A stretch of DNA of 64,000 bases. Origin: Isoetes taiwanensis (lineage: Eukaryota > Streptophyta > Lycopodiopsida > Isoetales > Isoetaceae). The stretch lies in assembly GCA_021234155.1 (NCBI GenBank), contig JAJEKV010000011.1, forward strand, positions 6,093,132 through 6,157,131, read 5' to 3'. Position numbers and translations under genes: made by a program. Position 1 is the first letter of the stretch. Each line of letters opens with the position of its first letter. Positions 10,565 to 22,971 of this stretch are shown here, piece after piece. The notes beneath the pieces are model-generated. The model did no database searches, was not told the DNA's origin, and saw only the letters and a list, made by a program, of their open reading frames with translations.

Positions 10565-11288
10565 ATGTTGATGTATTTTGGCAGAATGTCCAATCAGGTT
10601 AAGGAACAAATTATTGGCATGGTACGAGCCATATCAGAAACAGGGGAGAAGGAAATAGACAGGGATAAAAATTCCTTTTTTACCTGTGGTGACTGGTTGA
10701 TTCCGATGGCGGGAGGAGATCAAACGACTAGATCACAATCCATATCCCCAATTCAAATGCAAACTCACCTGGCGCACCCGATTCTTGAGGAGATCAATGC
10801 CGAACAGGGAAACCAATTGAACAAAATCAAATGGAGAGGCAGTCACGAGTTCAGAGGTACTCCTATTCTTAAACATGCGTTTGTTCCTAATCTAACAATT
10901 GCTTATGATGTTCTACACAGATGCACAGAGGAGACTTAACAATGTTGGAAGCATGGATCGAGCTATGGGAGTAGCAGCGGACAAGGAGGATGAGGAATCC
11001 CAATTATCTAAAGCAGAACTAGAAAGTATTCTCATTCAACTTAAACAGGAAGTTGTGCATGCAAAAGCAATCAACAAAGTGCTGAAAAGGGCCGAGGTTT
11101 GGAGATTCAATAGCCTCAAACCATACTTTACCAATCTCTATCATAAATGGCAATGGCGAGAAAGCACATGTCTTGCTTCATTAGACTTCATCAACTTCCA
11201 AACAAATTGTCCCGGACACTCTTCTCACAATTTTCGAAACGGGACCATTGCTGATCTCACACTACAGGACCTTCTGGATGAATCTTGA
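10565..11288 (+). CDS. Hypothetical two-exon gene
   Basis: Exon 1 (10565-10856) ends ...GSHEFR, with a GT donor at 10857. A 64-bp intron with a CTAAT/CTAAC branch-like motif and TTCTACACAG acceptor ends at 10920. Exon 2 (10921-11285 plus stop) continues in frame as DAQRRLNNVGSMDRAM. The joined product is about 219 residues. It includes a charged helical part (ESQLSKAELESILIQLKQEV) and ends LTLQDLLDES. Without splicing each frame stops within a few codons. No known domain is recognised. The start is tentative: an ATG at 10565 follows stops, and another Met is at residue 3. Confidence 0.45.
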
Positions 11289-11555
11289 GTCTTGAATCTT
11301 GAATCTTGAGACCTTCTGCTTACAGTGTTTTTTACAGCTTACACTAAGTATAACAGTCTTGGAACTATATAAACAGTATATTGTTTGTGTTTTAATCTGG
11401 TTCATGGATCCATTTTATAAGGACCATGACTTTTGGACAGTATGCTTGGACATAAAAATATTTTCTGATTACATGAATATCACATTCTGATTACATTCAG
11501 TTTGCAAGTCCATGCCTTAGTGCATAGAAAACTTACTCAACAACAGGTTAACGTA

Positions 11556-14521
11556 TTACAGAGATTCTACAATCTCTGGCAAATTTCCCAGCAACATTTC
11601 ATGCCAATAGTTAGTCAGTTCATATGTATAAGATGTACCTTTAATCTTATGTTTGACTGGCTCCAATGGAAATCTCACCCCAATTACTGACTCGGGATGG
11701 ACAAGAACTTTCTTTCCTTGAATAAGCCTATACTTTTGATGGCAACCAGGAATCAATTCAAAGTAGTTACCAGCTATAACTTCATTACCACAATAAAATT
11801 CATTTCCATAGTCATCCTTGGTATCTTCTTCGAGGGCATGTTTCACTTCATGCCTTTGGATGAGATAATAAGGGACTCTTTCATAATTGTCCGGGATGTG
11901 AATGATGCAAAATAATCTCCAACCTCGCGACCGCTCCTCATCCACATAGTCCACGCCATTTGCCCACAAGTCCTCGCCTCATTACCCATCTTCTTCAACA
12001 TTGTCCCCGTTTGTAGGCTCTAGTTTTCGACTCCCCTCCCACCACAATGATCAGCATTCTCACAAGCAGGCCAATCAAAATTGAAGCATGCCTTACAAAA
12101 ACATGAAAGAGATCTACACATTAACTTTGTTGGATCATTTGGATCTATGGATGATACGCAATGAAGAGATTGCACCCCTTTTACTGGGAGCACATCAAAT
12201 CTTTGGGAACGGTCAATGTCAGACACATTCCAAAATACCCTTTCCACATCAGAAATTTTCTCTTCAAGAACCTCACGTGCAGTTTCTGCATTTTTTATCA
12301 CTTTCCCATCCTTTATTCTTTGTTCTGCCTCAAGCCATAGTTTGGCTATGGCTCCTTCTCCGTCATGTGTGCCCTTCCCATGTCCTGAGCCAAAGAAATT
12401 CCAGTGCATTCTGATCTTATGCTGTTGATGATACCTAGTTACATGATAGAAAGCTCTTCTCGACTTGAATTGGGCTGCACACCCGTCAGACCAAACTAAG
12501 TGGTATTTCATATGGCCAGCACCATTTTCTTTCAGCCAATTGAGGTGCATCTTGAACGCTTTTTGTACAAAGTGAGTATCATGTATTTTGTCATCTGAAA
12601 TAAAGAAGTGCACACATTTCCTCATTTTGCCCTGTACCTTGAACATCGTGATGTGGACCAATATGCTGATTTGTTCATTGTACCAATGTTGTGCTTGAAT
12701 CTCGTTGAATGGATTCAAAGTATAATTCTCCGAGAAATCAACAACTGATAATACGGTATCATCACGAAGACTCTTCATGGATTCCTTGAATTGTTTGCTC
12801 TGCCAATGTGCCACAAAGTTATGATATACAAACTTCGACATATGATCAAACATGTTATCCAACATATTACTGGAGCTGCCTTTCTTGTCAATTAGCTTTA
12901 GTCTTCGTGAAGTTCCTTTCTTCGAGGTCTCATTAACGTAACCATAGACTTGCCAATCAAGCGTTTGATCAATCTGCTCATTGTATTCTCTTGGACACAA
13001 CTCAATTAATTGTTTCCCACAATTTCCACAATCTTATTTGATACATTGTAGCTTATGCCACTCGTTGCCTGCTGCTCTGTCACATACCATAGCCCTCCAA
13101 AATGTGCTAACATTATCAAGTGTCTTGTTCTTGACTTGACATATCCCAGCATGAGCTTCAGATGCGCACACACTACAATTGCACGAACAATTTTCATGGA
13201 GTCTTGACCTCATCAAATTAAATGCCTGCTTGTACAGATCTGATTGCTCATGTTTCACGCAACAACGCAAGAAGATTTTAAGTATTCAAATTGCCTAAGC
13301 CCAATCCGAACCTCTGGATACTGATCCACAAAATTCTGGAATAATTCAGCCTGTAAAATTACAGTGAAATAAAATTAGTCACCTCATTACATTATATTAC
13401 ATACAAATCTTTTACATATTCAAGACCCTAGACTCCCACACATACATGTATATTCTGACATGAATTTTATTTCATTTACTATGAAGTCACATAATTTCTT
13501 GACAAGTAATACATCTCCACACTAATTTCTTCTTAGTTACTGCCTACATCTACAATACATCCAGAATATACATGTAAACAAATATACATGTACGTGTTGC
13601 CATGAAATAATTTGACATTTCCATGTAGAGCAAACTAGTGCAGACTGCATCTACGTTACATTCAAAAAGTAAAGAAATTTGTTACAAACTTTACATCAGT
13701 GTTACAAAATAAAAAACATCTTTATTCTGCAAAAAAAGATGCAATTACAGCTAAATTATAGTCGTACCTGTGTAATGTCAATATATTGAATTGGTTGTGT
13801 CCTCTTCTTCATGACATCTCTAATTTTTGGTGAAACCTTTGAGTTATCTAACCAAAACTTAGCAACCATATCCTTCATAGCCTGATCTATAGTATTTGTT
13901 CTTGGATTTCGCCCACAGATTTGTTCCACCTAGTGACATTCTTTTCCTTCTCTCCACTGCTAGTTTCATATTTCTAGGATGTATTTTCAGCAACTTAGCT
14001 GCTAGTGAAGTCTTCTATAATTCTCCTTCCTCTCCAACCACCATAGATAGTACAGAATGCTTTGCAGCAAGTTTGTCATTGCTATTTGCATGTTTGACAT
14101 CTTGGAGGCCATCCTTTAAATTCTTTACCAGATCTGTTTTCACGATAGCCTCTTGAGGCCTTCCAATGACTGGCTCAAATAGGAATTGCAATCTTTTGTC
14201 CTGCAATAATCTTCTTGCAAATATACTTTGCTGTTTTGGAGTCAAATTAGATACCTCATTCATTATGAGATTTACAGCAGCATTCACCTTTCTTCTAATT
14301 GGCTTTGTCACGTATCCACCCCTACAAACCCTCTGTTTCGATTTTCTTTGCCTACTTGTAACAGTGCTTTCCGAAACTTCATCAACAGGAGGATTGCAAT
14401 CTGAACCCGATGCTGACCTCGAAGTGCTTGCATGAGAGTCCAATCCTTCTTCCATAGTTTCTTCTTCAACTAGTGCTTTAAGACATCGATCCATTCTGCA
14501 GAAAGGGGATACAACATCCTG
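11556..14521 (-). pseudogene. Transposase-like protein (DFSENY / SDG / GHGKG family), 3' half
   Basis: Read right to left. An exon starting after a TTTTTTGTGCAG acceptor (14522) gives DVVSPFCRMDRCLK ... VTKPIRRKVNAAVN to a TAG at 14015. Then come frames near 13770-13990 (ending at a CACAG/GTAC donor), 13265-13350, 13037-13270 (Cys-rich, HENCSCNCSVC) and a TAA at 13034-13036. The core 12020-13033 has VVDFSENYT, LVWSDGCAAQFKSR and FGSGHGKGTHDGEG, then CRSLSCFCKAC. The end at 11556-11969 has EVIAGNYFELIPG. The spaced acidic residues resemble an RNase H-fold transposase, but the family has no name known to me. At least two stops and three frame breaks make it non-functional. Confidence 0.65.
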
Positions 14522-14768
14522 CACAAAAAATCAGATTATTAACCAGATAGGAGCAGCTATAATCGATTTGGGGCAAGTTTTCCTTGAGGTAGAATCCGGA
14601 GCCATGTTTGATCGATTGAGGAAAGTTCAAAATGTTTCGGGAGAATTTGGTATAATTATGGAGAATATTGTACGTCAACCACCTTTATTAATGATAGGCA
14701 ACGCCATGTAAAATTCAAAATGTACATTACAAATACTTTAACCCAGTTCAATTTTCTACATTAATATA

Positions 14769-16687
14769 CAAAAAAATTCAATCACTCTTTTATGCTTCTA
14801 CCCTATATCTCTGGCATTAAATGCATACATTCTAATGACTCTACTAAACTTCTTGGCATGCCTTTGTCCACTAATCCATCTATTAAAGGTCTTTGGTCTC
14901 CAATTATCTCTCGGATCAAAAAGAAATTGTCAAACTATGGCAGTTGTTTATCCTTAACTGGCAGAACTATTATTGCAAACTCTGTCATTGCTAGCTCCCA
15001 TATTTATTTCTCATCTGCTCTTCTTGCTCCAAAATCTATCTATCAACAACTTGAAAGGATTATTAGAAATTTTATTTGGGGCAAACATCATATGGTTAAT
15101 TGGAAATCTATTTCTAAAAGCAAAATTCATGGGGGGGCTTGGTTGTAAGAATCTTCTTCTTCAAGGATATGCTTTGGCAGACAAGTATGTTTGGAGATCT
15201 CTGTTTCAAGCTAATAATCCTGCCTCTATATTTATCAAGCATCGGCTCTCTTGCAGTTATATAAAAGGGCATCCCTCTTTGTTGCATCAACTGCCCTCAT
15301 CTGCTTTTTTCAATCTACAATCTGGCTCAAACTCTTCTCCATTGATGAGAAATATTATTCTTGCTTGAAACTTGTCTCATAAAGCTTTTAAGCACGTTGA
15401 TCTTCAAAATTGTCATCTTAGATCTTCTATTTTTTGGAATCCTGTTTTATCTAGTGACAGCTCATCTCCTCTGGCAACTATTCATCCCAGGATTTACAAA
15501 AAATGGAGTAATCTTAACTTCATGACCTTAGGTGATCTGAGAGTCAACAATAGGTGGATCACTTGGACTGCCTTCAAGCAGAAAATTAGGGAAACCATTT
15601 CTGATAGGAAATTATTCAGGCATATTATTCATAAAACCAATGGTCTGAATTTAGAGGCAAACACAATTCCTATTCATGATTGGACCTTAAATAACAAATA
15701 TGCTTACAAAGTCTCCTCAATCTACAAATTCTTGAACAAATCTGGTTCTGCCTCTAAAGCCAAAAATTTCTGGAACATCTCTGATGAGATCGAGCTCAAA
15801 CTGTTTAAAAATGTTTGGAACTCTTACTTAACTCCAAAGGTTGAATATTTCATATGGCTTCTTGCTAATGGTAGTGTTCCCAATCTTCTTTCTTTTGCCA
15901 AACATCAATCCAGAAATGCAATTCCTATTGATTCTCATTGTCCCCTGCATTGTAATGAAATTGAAGATATGACTCATATGTTTATCTGTCCCAAATTACA
16001 TTCCTTCTGGAACTGGTTCGAGCATTATTTTGCAATCTCCAAGCCTACTTGCTTGTTGAATTTTCTTCTAAATGATGATGCTTTTATTAATTCCTTATCT
16101 TTTATAGCATTATGGAACATTTGGAAGCATAGAAATAGATGTTTAAATGGACAGTATTCTGTTTCATGTACTTGGATTAAATTGCATATTATTTATGATC
16201 TGGAGCTGTCAGCCACTTGTAACAAAAATAATAAAAACATTCACTTTGAGGACAGATGGAATAATCTGGGAGTCTTTAATGGTCCTTTTATTTTATTTAG
16301 ATTACATTGTCATGATGAATTTGCTGACATTGACATCTTATCTATCAGATTACATGAACAACCTCAGGGCAGATCTCAGACATGAATATCAGATTTATGT
16401 TGAACAGCTGGTTGATTATTACATTGAACATTCAGAGGGTCTTTGGACAGGTTTAGTTAGAGGCAGAATTGATGTGGACATTCTGGATATTCCTGAAAGG
16501 GAGATTGACTGGACCATAGAGTTTTGCAGAGGCACTTACTTGATGCATGAGTTGTGGTGGTTTTTAGCAGTAATATGACAGAGCAGCAATTTGACTTCTA
16601 CAGGGGTTGTTACTACTACCACAATGAACTCTATTGTACTTTTTTTCTATAGTTAATGGAAAAAACTTCATTCTCTAAAAAAAAAAA
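14769..16687 (+). mobile_element. LINE (L1-type) 3' part inserted in the transposase-like pseudogene
   Basis: The frame carries the end of an L1-type reverse transcriptase ORF (TKLLGMPLSTNPSIKGLW; ERIIRNFIWGKHHMVNWKSI) followed by a zf-RVT domain (LTPKVEYFIWLLANGS, CPLHCNEIEDMTHMFICP, about 15820-16010). A frame break lies in a run of seven G at 15131-15137. A TGA stop (15366-15368) replaces what is probably Trp. It ends in an A-run at 16677-16687. TAATATA occurs at 14762-14768 and 16691-16697 as a candidate target duplication, three bases off the tail. The 5' end is truncated. Minus-strand pseudogene pieces lie on both sides, so it split that gene. Confidence 0.8.
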
Positions 16688-17259
16688 GGGTAATATAAGA
16701 TTCAAATTTGTCCTCCCAAATTTTCAAATCATTTGAAGAGCCCTTTCTTAAAGCTTGCTCAACCTTTATGTTAGAATTGTCAGAAGAACAAACTTCCAAT
16801 TTTTTCTCCAAAGATTGCACTTGTTTTTGTAATATTTCTTTTGTTACATCCCATTCATGACTTCTTTCCGGGCTGTGAGTCCTTTTTGCTCATGTTCTAA
16901 AAGCATTTTCTGCAAACCACTTTTCTTGCTTGACATACAATGGCCTGCATCTCTCATCCTTTGCAGTTGGTCCTTTCCATATGGCAAAGCCGCATTTATC
17001 ATACCTCGAACATTGGAAGATCTTGTGGTCACTAAATTCTCATTAGCTTCTGAATCCTTCTTCGAAAACTCTTTGGCAAGATTTCTCAACTCCATCTAGC
17101 CCACCTTCTTCCCAGCCTATTGAAAGCAAAAGCTTTAGCAAAATAATCTGGAATGATGTGATTGTTCATTGTTTTCCTATCAAACACTGACCTATACAAA
17201 TCCATAAACTCGACCTTAAATTTTGGTTGAACAAGATCCTCTATCATTCTTTCTTCCAT
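16688..17259 (-). pseudogene. 5' part of the split pseudogene (coiled-coil region)
   Basis: Three minus-strand frames follow one another without room for introns. 17086-17259 starts MEERMIEDLVQPKFKVEFMD. 16844-17095 reads MELRNLAKEFSKKDSEANEN. About 16688-16860 reads VTKEILQKQVQSLEKKLEVC. Each hand-over is a one-base frame shift. The last block is a heptad-like coiled coil and runs straight into the LINE tail at 16687. The natural reading is one gene with the 14521-11556 part before the LINE arrived. That they are one gene is an inference from strand, order and abutment. The first ATG (17259) has no stop-proof support. Confidence 0.45.
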
Positions 17260-19683
17260 CTCATAATATCAAGTCATTTCAAAGTTTTTGCATACTTAGT
17301 GTAAAAACATTCTTGGTTCTAGTGATTCACAAAGTGCAACAAATATCTAATGCAGATACTTGTGGTTTTCATATGTAAAGTGAATGCAATCTCAATTCCT
17401 GAAATGTTCAACAATACAGAAGATTTTTAAAAATAAATATACTTAATGAATTTAAAATAATAGATTTCAATTCAATTTAGTCTTTACAAATACCTATACA
17501 TGCAGGAAACTTGGTGCAAAACTAACAAATCTAATATCTATCTTCAATCTTCATCCAATATTCTACTCTTCATCTTAGAAGTACACAATTTGATCTGTCA
17601 AAGTTGGATGAAGCAACCAATTTTGCCACTGCAAAGGTCTGGATAAGTTTTTTTTTTTTTTTGTCATGGTAAATCAAGAAACAGAGCGAATCAAATCCAT
17701 TGAAAAAAGTTGGACAGCTTAAAATTGATGCCTGAAATTCGGCAAGCACCTTACAAAAAATACGATAGCTACTAACGAGTTCATGCAGACCGATGATGCG
17801 CAAGCCCGATTCCCTGCTTGATTTGGCTAGGAGAGTCCTTTCTTAATGATTCAGGTGCTCTTGAGAGCATATAAAATCGGGTAGATAGACTCTGGACATC
17901 TTTGGGTGTTCAGATTAGGAGTGGCAGCTTCATCTTCCAAATGACTACTCCTTCTAGAAGCATTGCGCTCTAACAGAAACTCATAGTCACAACTGCCAGA
18001 CAAAGAGAGCAGGATGCAAAAATCTGAGGATAACCTTGAACAAGAACTTGAGACCCGTTGCTCATGGGCCACGCATATCATTTGCGCCCAATCCACTCTT
18101 GTACTGATTTTCAACAAGATCTTAGTTCAGATTCAGAAGGACCCAAATACAAGAGTGCCTAAACAAAAAACAAAATTAAGAGTGCTTATTAAAATTATAA
18201 ATCTACTTTATATATGTTGTGATTAGTACAATTATTATAATTACTAGAGGATTAAAAAACCCATCATGGGAAAAACCTTTTGGTACTTGTTGTTATACTA
18301 AGAATAAACAGAAATTAATTTTCGTCGCTACCTGAACTGCCAGGGCCTCCAGGCAGGGCCACCACTAGAATATATTATAGTTTGTAACATTTTTTCCAAC
18401 ACAAAGTACATTAATGAGTATTTTTTTATTTGCGTCACGAAAGGTAATTTGTCACGCGTTACGAACGAAAAACCACTTGTAACACGTTACATTTGTAACA
18501 CGTTACTAACACAATATTTGTGACGAGTAACCAAATTTGGTCGTACTTGTCGCGATCACAAAGTATATTTTTTATACTACGTGAATTTGTATTTGTCACA
18601 CGTCATTTTAGTCATGCATGATTGTTAATTGTACCATAGTTCGTTATCACAGGTGTCAATCAAGGAAAAAATTAAGCACAATATATATTTTTTCATAAAA
18701 AATAGTTTGCTATTTTTTCAAAACATTACAGTATTTTATGATATATATTTGACTAAACTTATTATTATCATTACATTTATATGTATTATTAAGTATTCCT
18801 TTAAGCTTTCACTTGACTATTTTTTCTAATTAGAAAAACTAAAAAATGTAGATTTTATTTTATACTTTTAGACGTATTGTATTACAATTACAAATAATAA
18901 TCAATAATCAAGGAACATATGATGATAAAAAAAAATTTTAACAGAAGCTTATAGCATAGCTTATAACATCCATAGTCTGAACTACATTTAATGCAACGGC
19001 ATCTTTCTAGATGTGGTGATCAAATTACACTTATCTCTAACCCTTGAAGGAAGTTATACAACCAACTTGGGCATCTAGATGGATATTAGATGGATATTCT
19101 AAACGAGGTGCACCCTGGACTATCACAGTCGTCGGATCTGACGATCCTAAAGTCCAGATCGTATATTGGAGCCTCATGACACCTCTCGTTTCACTTATGG
19201 TCATTTATGATTGGGGGCACCTATGATTTTAAAGTATGAAATACGAGTTTGCCTAAGGTTCTGATGGAATATCGAGCTTCTATACCACTTTGCCTAAGGT
19301 TTTAGAATATGAAATATGGGGGCTCGAACCTCTACCAAAATAATTCAATATCCTAATAAGACTACTTTGACCAACATAACCAATGAGCTAACGTGATTAT
19401 TCTTTATTTGAAATCTATATTTTTTTTTATAACAACCCACTCAATTGTTTTTGGGATATGGTCTATCGTTTCAGGAATTGTCATTTTTACATCTATATCA
19501 AATCCCGTTGGAACCCCTGTTATTGTGCTACATATTAGCCATCGCTTACAACTCCTTTTTAAGATGCATATGTGGTATATGTAATAGAAATTCATAATTT
19601 GAAAAATGTACTATTACAGATGATGTTAGGTGGCGATCCGTAAAAATCTTTAATAAGAATTCAATTTGTTTGGCTATTAATGA
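17260..19683. other. Gene-poor spacer
   Basis: No supported gene. A T-run at 17649-17661 precedes a weak minus-strand frame (17570-17803). At 18431-18610 the words GTCACGCGTTAC and GTAACACGTTAC recur, as in 7150-7375. From 18620 to 19020 the sequence is very AT-rich. At 19220-19330 a phrase (TTTGCCTAAGGTT) is repeated. Confidence 0.5.
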
Positions 19684-19697
19684 TCTAATATATAAAT

Positions 19698-21545
19698 TTT
19701 TTTTTTTTTGAAGAACTGTGTCATCAATATATTAAAAGAATGGTAATGTTACAAAGCAAGTGAGGAGGAAGGATAACTGCCCCAAAGAGACAGCGATACC
19801 TCGACACACCACAACAAACTCACAGAAAAACTGCAACTCTACTGCTGTACAAACCAACCATCACCATCTACAACACCCAAGAAGTCCCGCCAAATGGCAA
19901 ACTTCCGCTCTAATATGTAGCATAATAACAGGGGCTTTTCTTTACGTTTTTGTACGCTTTTTACTAAGGTTTTCCTATGATTTCGTGATGTATTCAAATG
20001 GATGTACTAATGCGTACATCTAGAGTGCACCATTTATAAGCCATTGATTTTAGCCCTTTTTTTTCAATGGTCAACAACCAATGGCTCACAACAAAAGCAT
20101 TTTCTTTGTGCGTGTGGTGCATAATGGTCAACAACCAATGGCTCACAACAAAAGCCCTCTTTTTGTGTGTGTGGTGCATAATGGCTACATGAAGGGCTTG
20201 AAGGGCGCATGTAGTGCAGTTTCCCCGCCGGCAACACATTTCTTATCATAACTTTTGATCCAGAGTTCTGTTTCAGATGATTTTTATTGCTTTGGAAAGT
20301 TCTCTCCGAGATCTTTTTGATAGTGTATGATATGGATATGTTTGGTTAAGTTATCTATGCTAAAACAGCAATTTTTCGGCCGGGTTTGGTAGGCTTTCAC
20401 ATCCTACCAGCTGATTAATACAGGATTGCGCTATTGGATATTGTTTTATGGCTCATTCCGAATGAAGCTTACAAAAAATTACCATGCATTTTTAGATTTT
20501 GAGGCAGTTATTAAGCAAATTCCAAGGCTTCTAGATCCTTGTGCTAACAAGCAGAAAAGTTTCCCACTTTGGTTTCTCACCACAAGAATCCGTGGAGGCC
20601 AAAGGCTGCTGTTAAATTCCAGTTGAAAAATGTTTGTGTATAGGTGTTGCAAACTTTATGACTTTCAGAATAATGGGATCAATCTGCTCTATCTTTATAG
20701 TAACTTTTACTTATGTTCTATTTGTTTTATTGTGATGAAATTCAAAAGCTACAGGTGATGAAAACCTCAAATGAATTCTAGTTTTTTTCTGGTTTGAATT
20801 CTAAAATTTTTGTCACCTGGGTGACGTCCCTAAGGCCCCGAAGGGGCCAAAAAAATTTTTTTGCAACACAAACCATTAACATCCAACCAAACCAAAGGGG
20901 GTTTAAGGGGGATTTTAATTTAAATGTGTTAGACCCAATGGTTGTGTTTTTTTTTATTGAAGAACTGTGTCATCAATATATTAAAAGAATGGTAATGTTA
21001 CAAAGCAAGTGAGGAGGAAGGAGAACTGCCCCAAAGAGACAGCGATACCTCGACACTCCACAACAAACTCACGTAAAAAAAAGCAACTCTCATCGCCAGA
21101 CAAACCGACCATCACCATATACAACACCCAAGAAGTCCCGCCAAATGGCAAACTTCTGCTCTACTACTCCCGGAAACACCAGAAAGCTTTGAAATAGCTT
21201 GTACCTGAGTCGAGGAATCAGAGAGGTTGCAGGCTGCAAAATCCCCTGAAAGATCCACAACCGCCGCCGCTTCCAAATTAGCCACACCAGCCAAGCCACG
21301 CACAGATGCAAGGCTTGCTGCCGCAAGAGCGGCCAAGCACCAGGATACACATGAAGCAACAACTGCTGGCTAGTCAATCTGACCTGAAACAGAGCCCTAA
21401 TCCAATCCCAGGCAGCCTACAAGTGAGGGCATAAAACCAGACAATGCTCCACAGTCTCATGATGAAGGTCACAACAAGGGCAGAGAGGGCTCACACCTGG
21501 CCTAAACTGACTCAAAAGGGCATTCACCCTGATACAGCGGTGCGG
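19698..21545 (-). mobile_element. LINE with 14-bp target duplication and two 3' ends (probable 3' transduction)
   Basis: TCTAATATATAAAT lies at 19684-19697 and again at 21546-21559, exactly flanking the element. Read on the minus strand, a truncated zf-RVT domain (VSPLCPCCDLHHETVEHCL, about 21460-21510, with a TAG near 21417) is followed by a 3' UTR and an A-tract at about 20949-20960. About 1 kb of unrelated DNA (20948-19922) follows, then a second copy of the same approximately 225-bp 3' UTR (19921-19710) ending in an A-tract at the target duplication. One outer target duplication around both 3' ends suggests one insertion event. Confidence 0.75.
20066..20179. repeat. 57-bp tandem duplication in the transduced segment
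   Basis: AATGGTCAACAACCAATGG starts at 20066 and again at 20123. The two units differ mainly in the CATTTTCTTTGTGCG / CCTCTTTTTGTGTG part. It lies in the DNA between the two LINE 3' ends. No gene is affected. Confidence 0.8.
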
Positions 21546-21767
21546 TCTAATATATAAATATTGTAATATAAAAAAAGGCTAATTCCTTTTTCGTTAAGGA
21601 AAAGGGGTAAAGTAGTTTGGCTAATCCTAAAAAAATAATGGAGTACTTGTGTTAACTATAGCTATTTTTTATTTTTTTTTTAAACAAATCTCTCTTCATA
21701 AAATTCGCCGTAAAAATTGCATAGACCCCATGAAAAATTGCCATTTGGCTAATAATAGCTCTAAGTC

Positions 21768-22603
21768 AACAATACATGTTCAAAACATGTTGAGCAGGTT
21801 TGGAATGAAGGATGTAATATAGCAAGTACTCCTATTGTGCCAGGTCACAAAATTTCAAAGAGGATGAGTCCACAGACAGAAGAACAAAAACAAATGGAAC
21901 GAGTATCATATAGATCATTAATTGGATGTTTGTCATATGTTGCTAATTGTACAAGACCTGACATTGCATTTGCTGTAAATCTTCTGAGGAAATACAATCA
22001 TATTCCTGGACGAGCACACTGGATTGCAGCAAAGAGGATTCTGAGGTATTTAAAAGGCACTATGCATTTTGGCATTTTGTATAATACATGTGAGTTAAAT
22101 TTAAAAGCAGATTGTGATGTTGACTGGGGAGGGAATGTTGATTAAAGAAGATTCACATCAAGTTATATAACAGTTCTGAGAGGTGCACCAGTTGCATGGA
22201 AATGTAAAAAACAAGGTAGCATTGCATTATCAAGTGCTGAAGCAGAATACAATTCTGCCTCATTAGCAGTAAAGGAAATTCGGTGGGAGAGAAAACTCAT
22301 AAATGAACTTGGATTTAATCAGACAAATCCTATTGTGATGTGTTGTGATAGCACTAGCTGCATAGCTATGTCAAAGAATCCAGTTTTGCATGAAAGATCT
22401 AAACATATAGAAATGGAGATTCGTTTTATAAGAGATGTGGTTGAAAAAAACCAGGTTCATTTGACACATATTAGTACAAAGGAAAAGTTGGCTGATATGT
22501 TGACAAAGGCATTACTAGTTCAAAGATTTGAAGAGCTAAGAAGGAGGCTGCTAAAATGCTGCAATTCGAGAATATTACATGAAGGGGAGAATGATGAAGA
22601 TTG
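21768..22603 (+). pseudogene. Ty1/copia pol fragment (RNase H end)
   Basis: The frame carries the end of a copia polyprotein. It has YRSLIGCLSYVANCTRPDIA and LRYLKGTMHFGILYNTCELN, then the RNase H motifs SIALSSAEAEYNSASLAVKE and HERSKHIEMEIRFIRDVVEK, ending ADMLTKALLVQRFEELRRRL. A TAA at 22143-22145 interrupts it and there is a frame break near 21820. It is clearly related to, but diverged from, the complete element at 40825-46514. A purine-rich stretch after the frame (near 22711-22722, GGTTGAGGGGAGA) matches the polypurine position. No LTR copy like that of the complete element follows. Confidence 0.85.
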
Positions 22604-22752
22604 ATCATGTAATATTGCAATAATTATTAGTGACTGTAAACATTGATACATGTGTTCTTAATGTAGAAAAACAGGTTGAAGTTGGAGCAAATGCATGTTG
22701 CATTATAAGGTTGAGGGGAGATTTGCAAACATATGTTACAAGTTGAAGAAGA

Positions 22753-22782
22753 CATATAAGTCGTATTTAATTAAAGTGGGAC
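22753..22782 (+). repeat. Left arm of a perfect 30-bp inverted repeat
   Basis: These 30 bases (core GTCGTATTTAATTAAAGTG) are the exact reverse complement of 34897-34926. Together they enclose 12,174 bp. They could be the ends of a large DNA element. Alternatively both could be remnants of one LTR family in opposite orientation, because this arm lies just where an LTR would follow the copia fragment. Confidence 0.85.
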
Positions 22783-22971
22783 AAATCTTGAATTTTGGGA
22801 CTCGGACTGAAAATGGGACTCACACACCATAAAAGAAATTTCTGAATTGATTGCTTGAATAGAATTACACATGACACACATAGAATTGGGTTACTTGTTT
22901 TCCTCATAAATTTTACAAACCACTAGTTGAGAAAGTTTTCAAACTTCTCAATATTATGCACCCTCATACAA

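Noticed and set aside
17570-17803. Possible third LINE 3' end (T-run at 17649-17661)
   Set aside because: No reverse-transcriptase similarity, shared 3' UTR or target duplication could be found around it.
20949-21545. Two independent LINE insertions at 19698 and 20949
   Set aside because: Only one outer 14-bp target duplication is visible and none flanks 20949, so a single event is preferred, though not proven.
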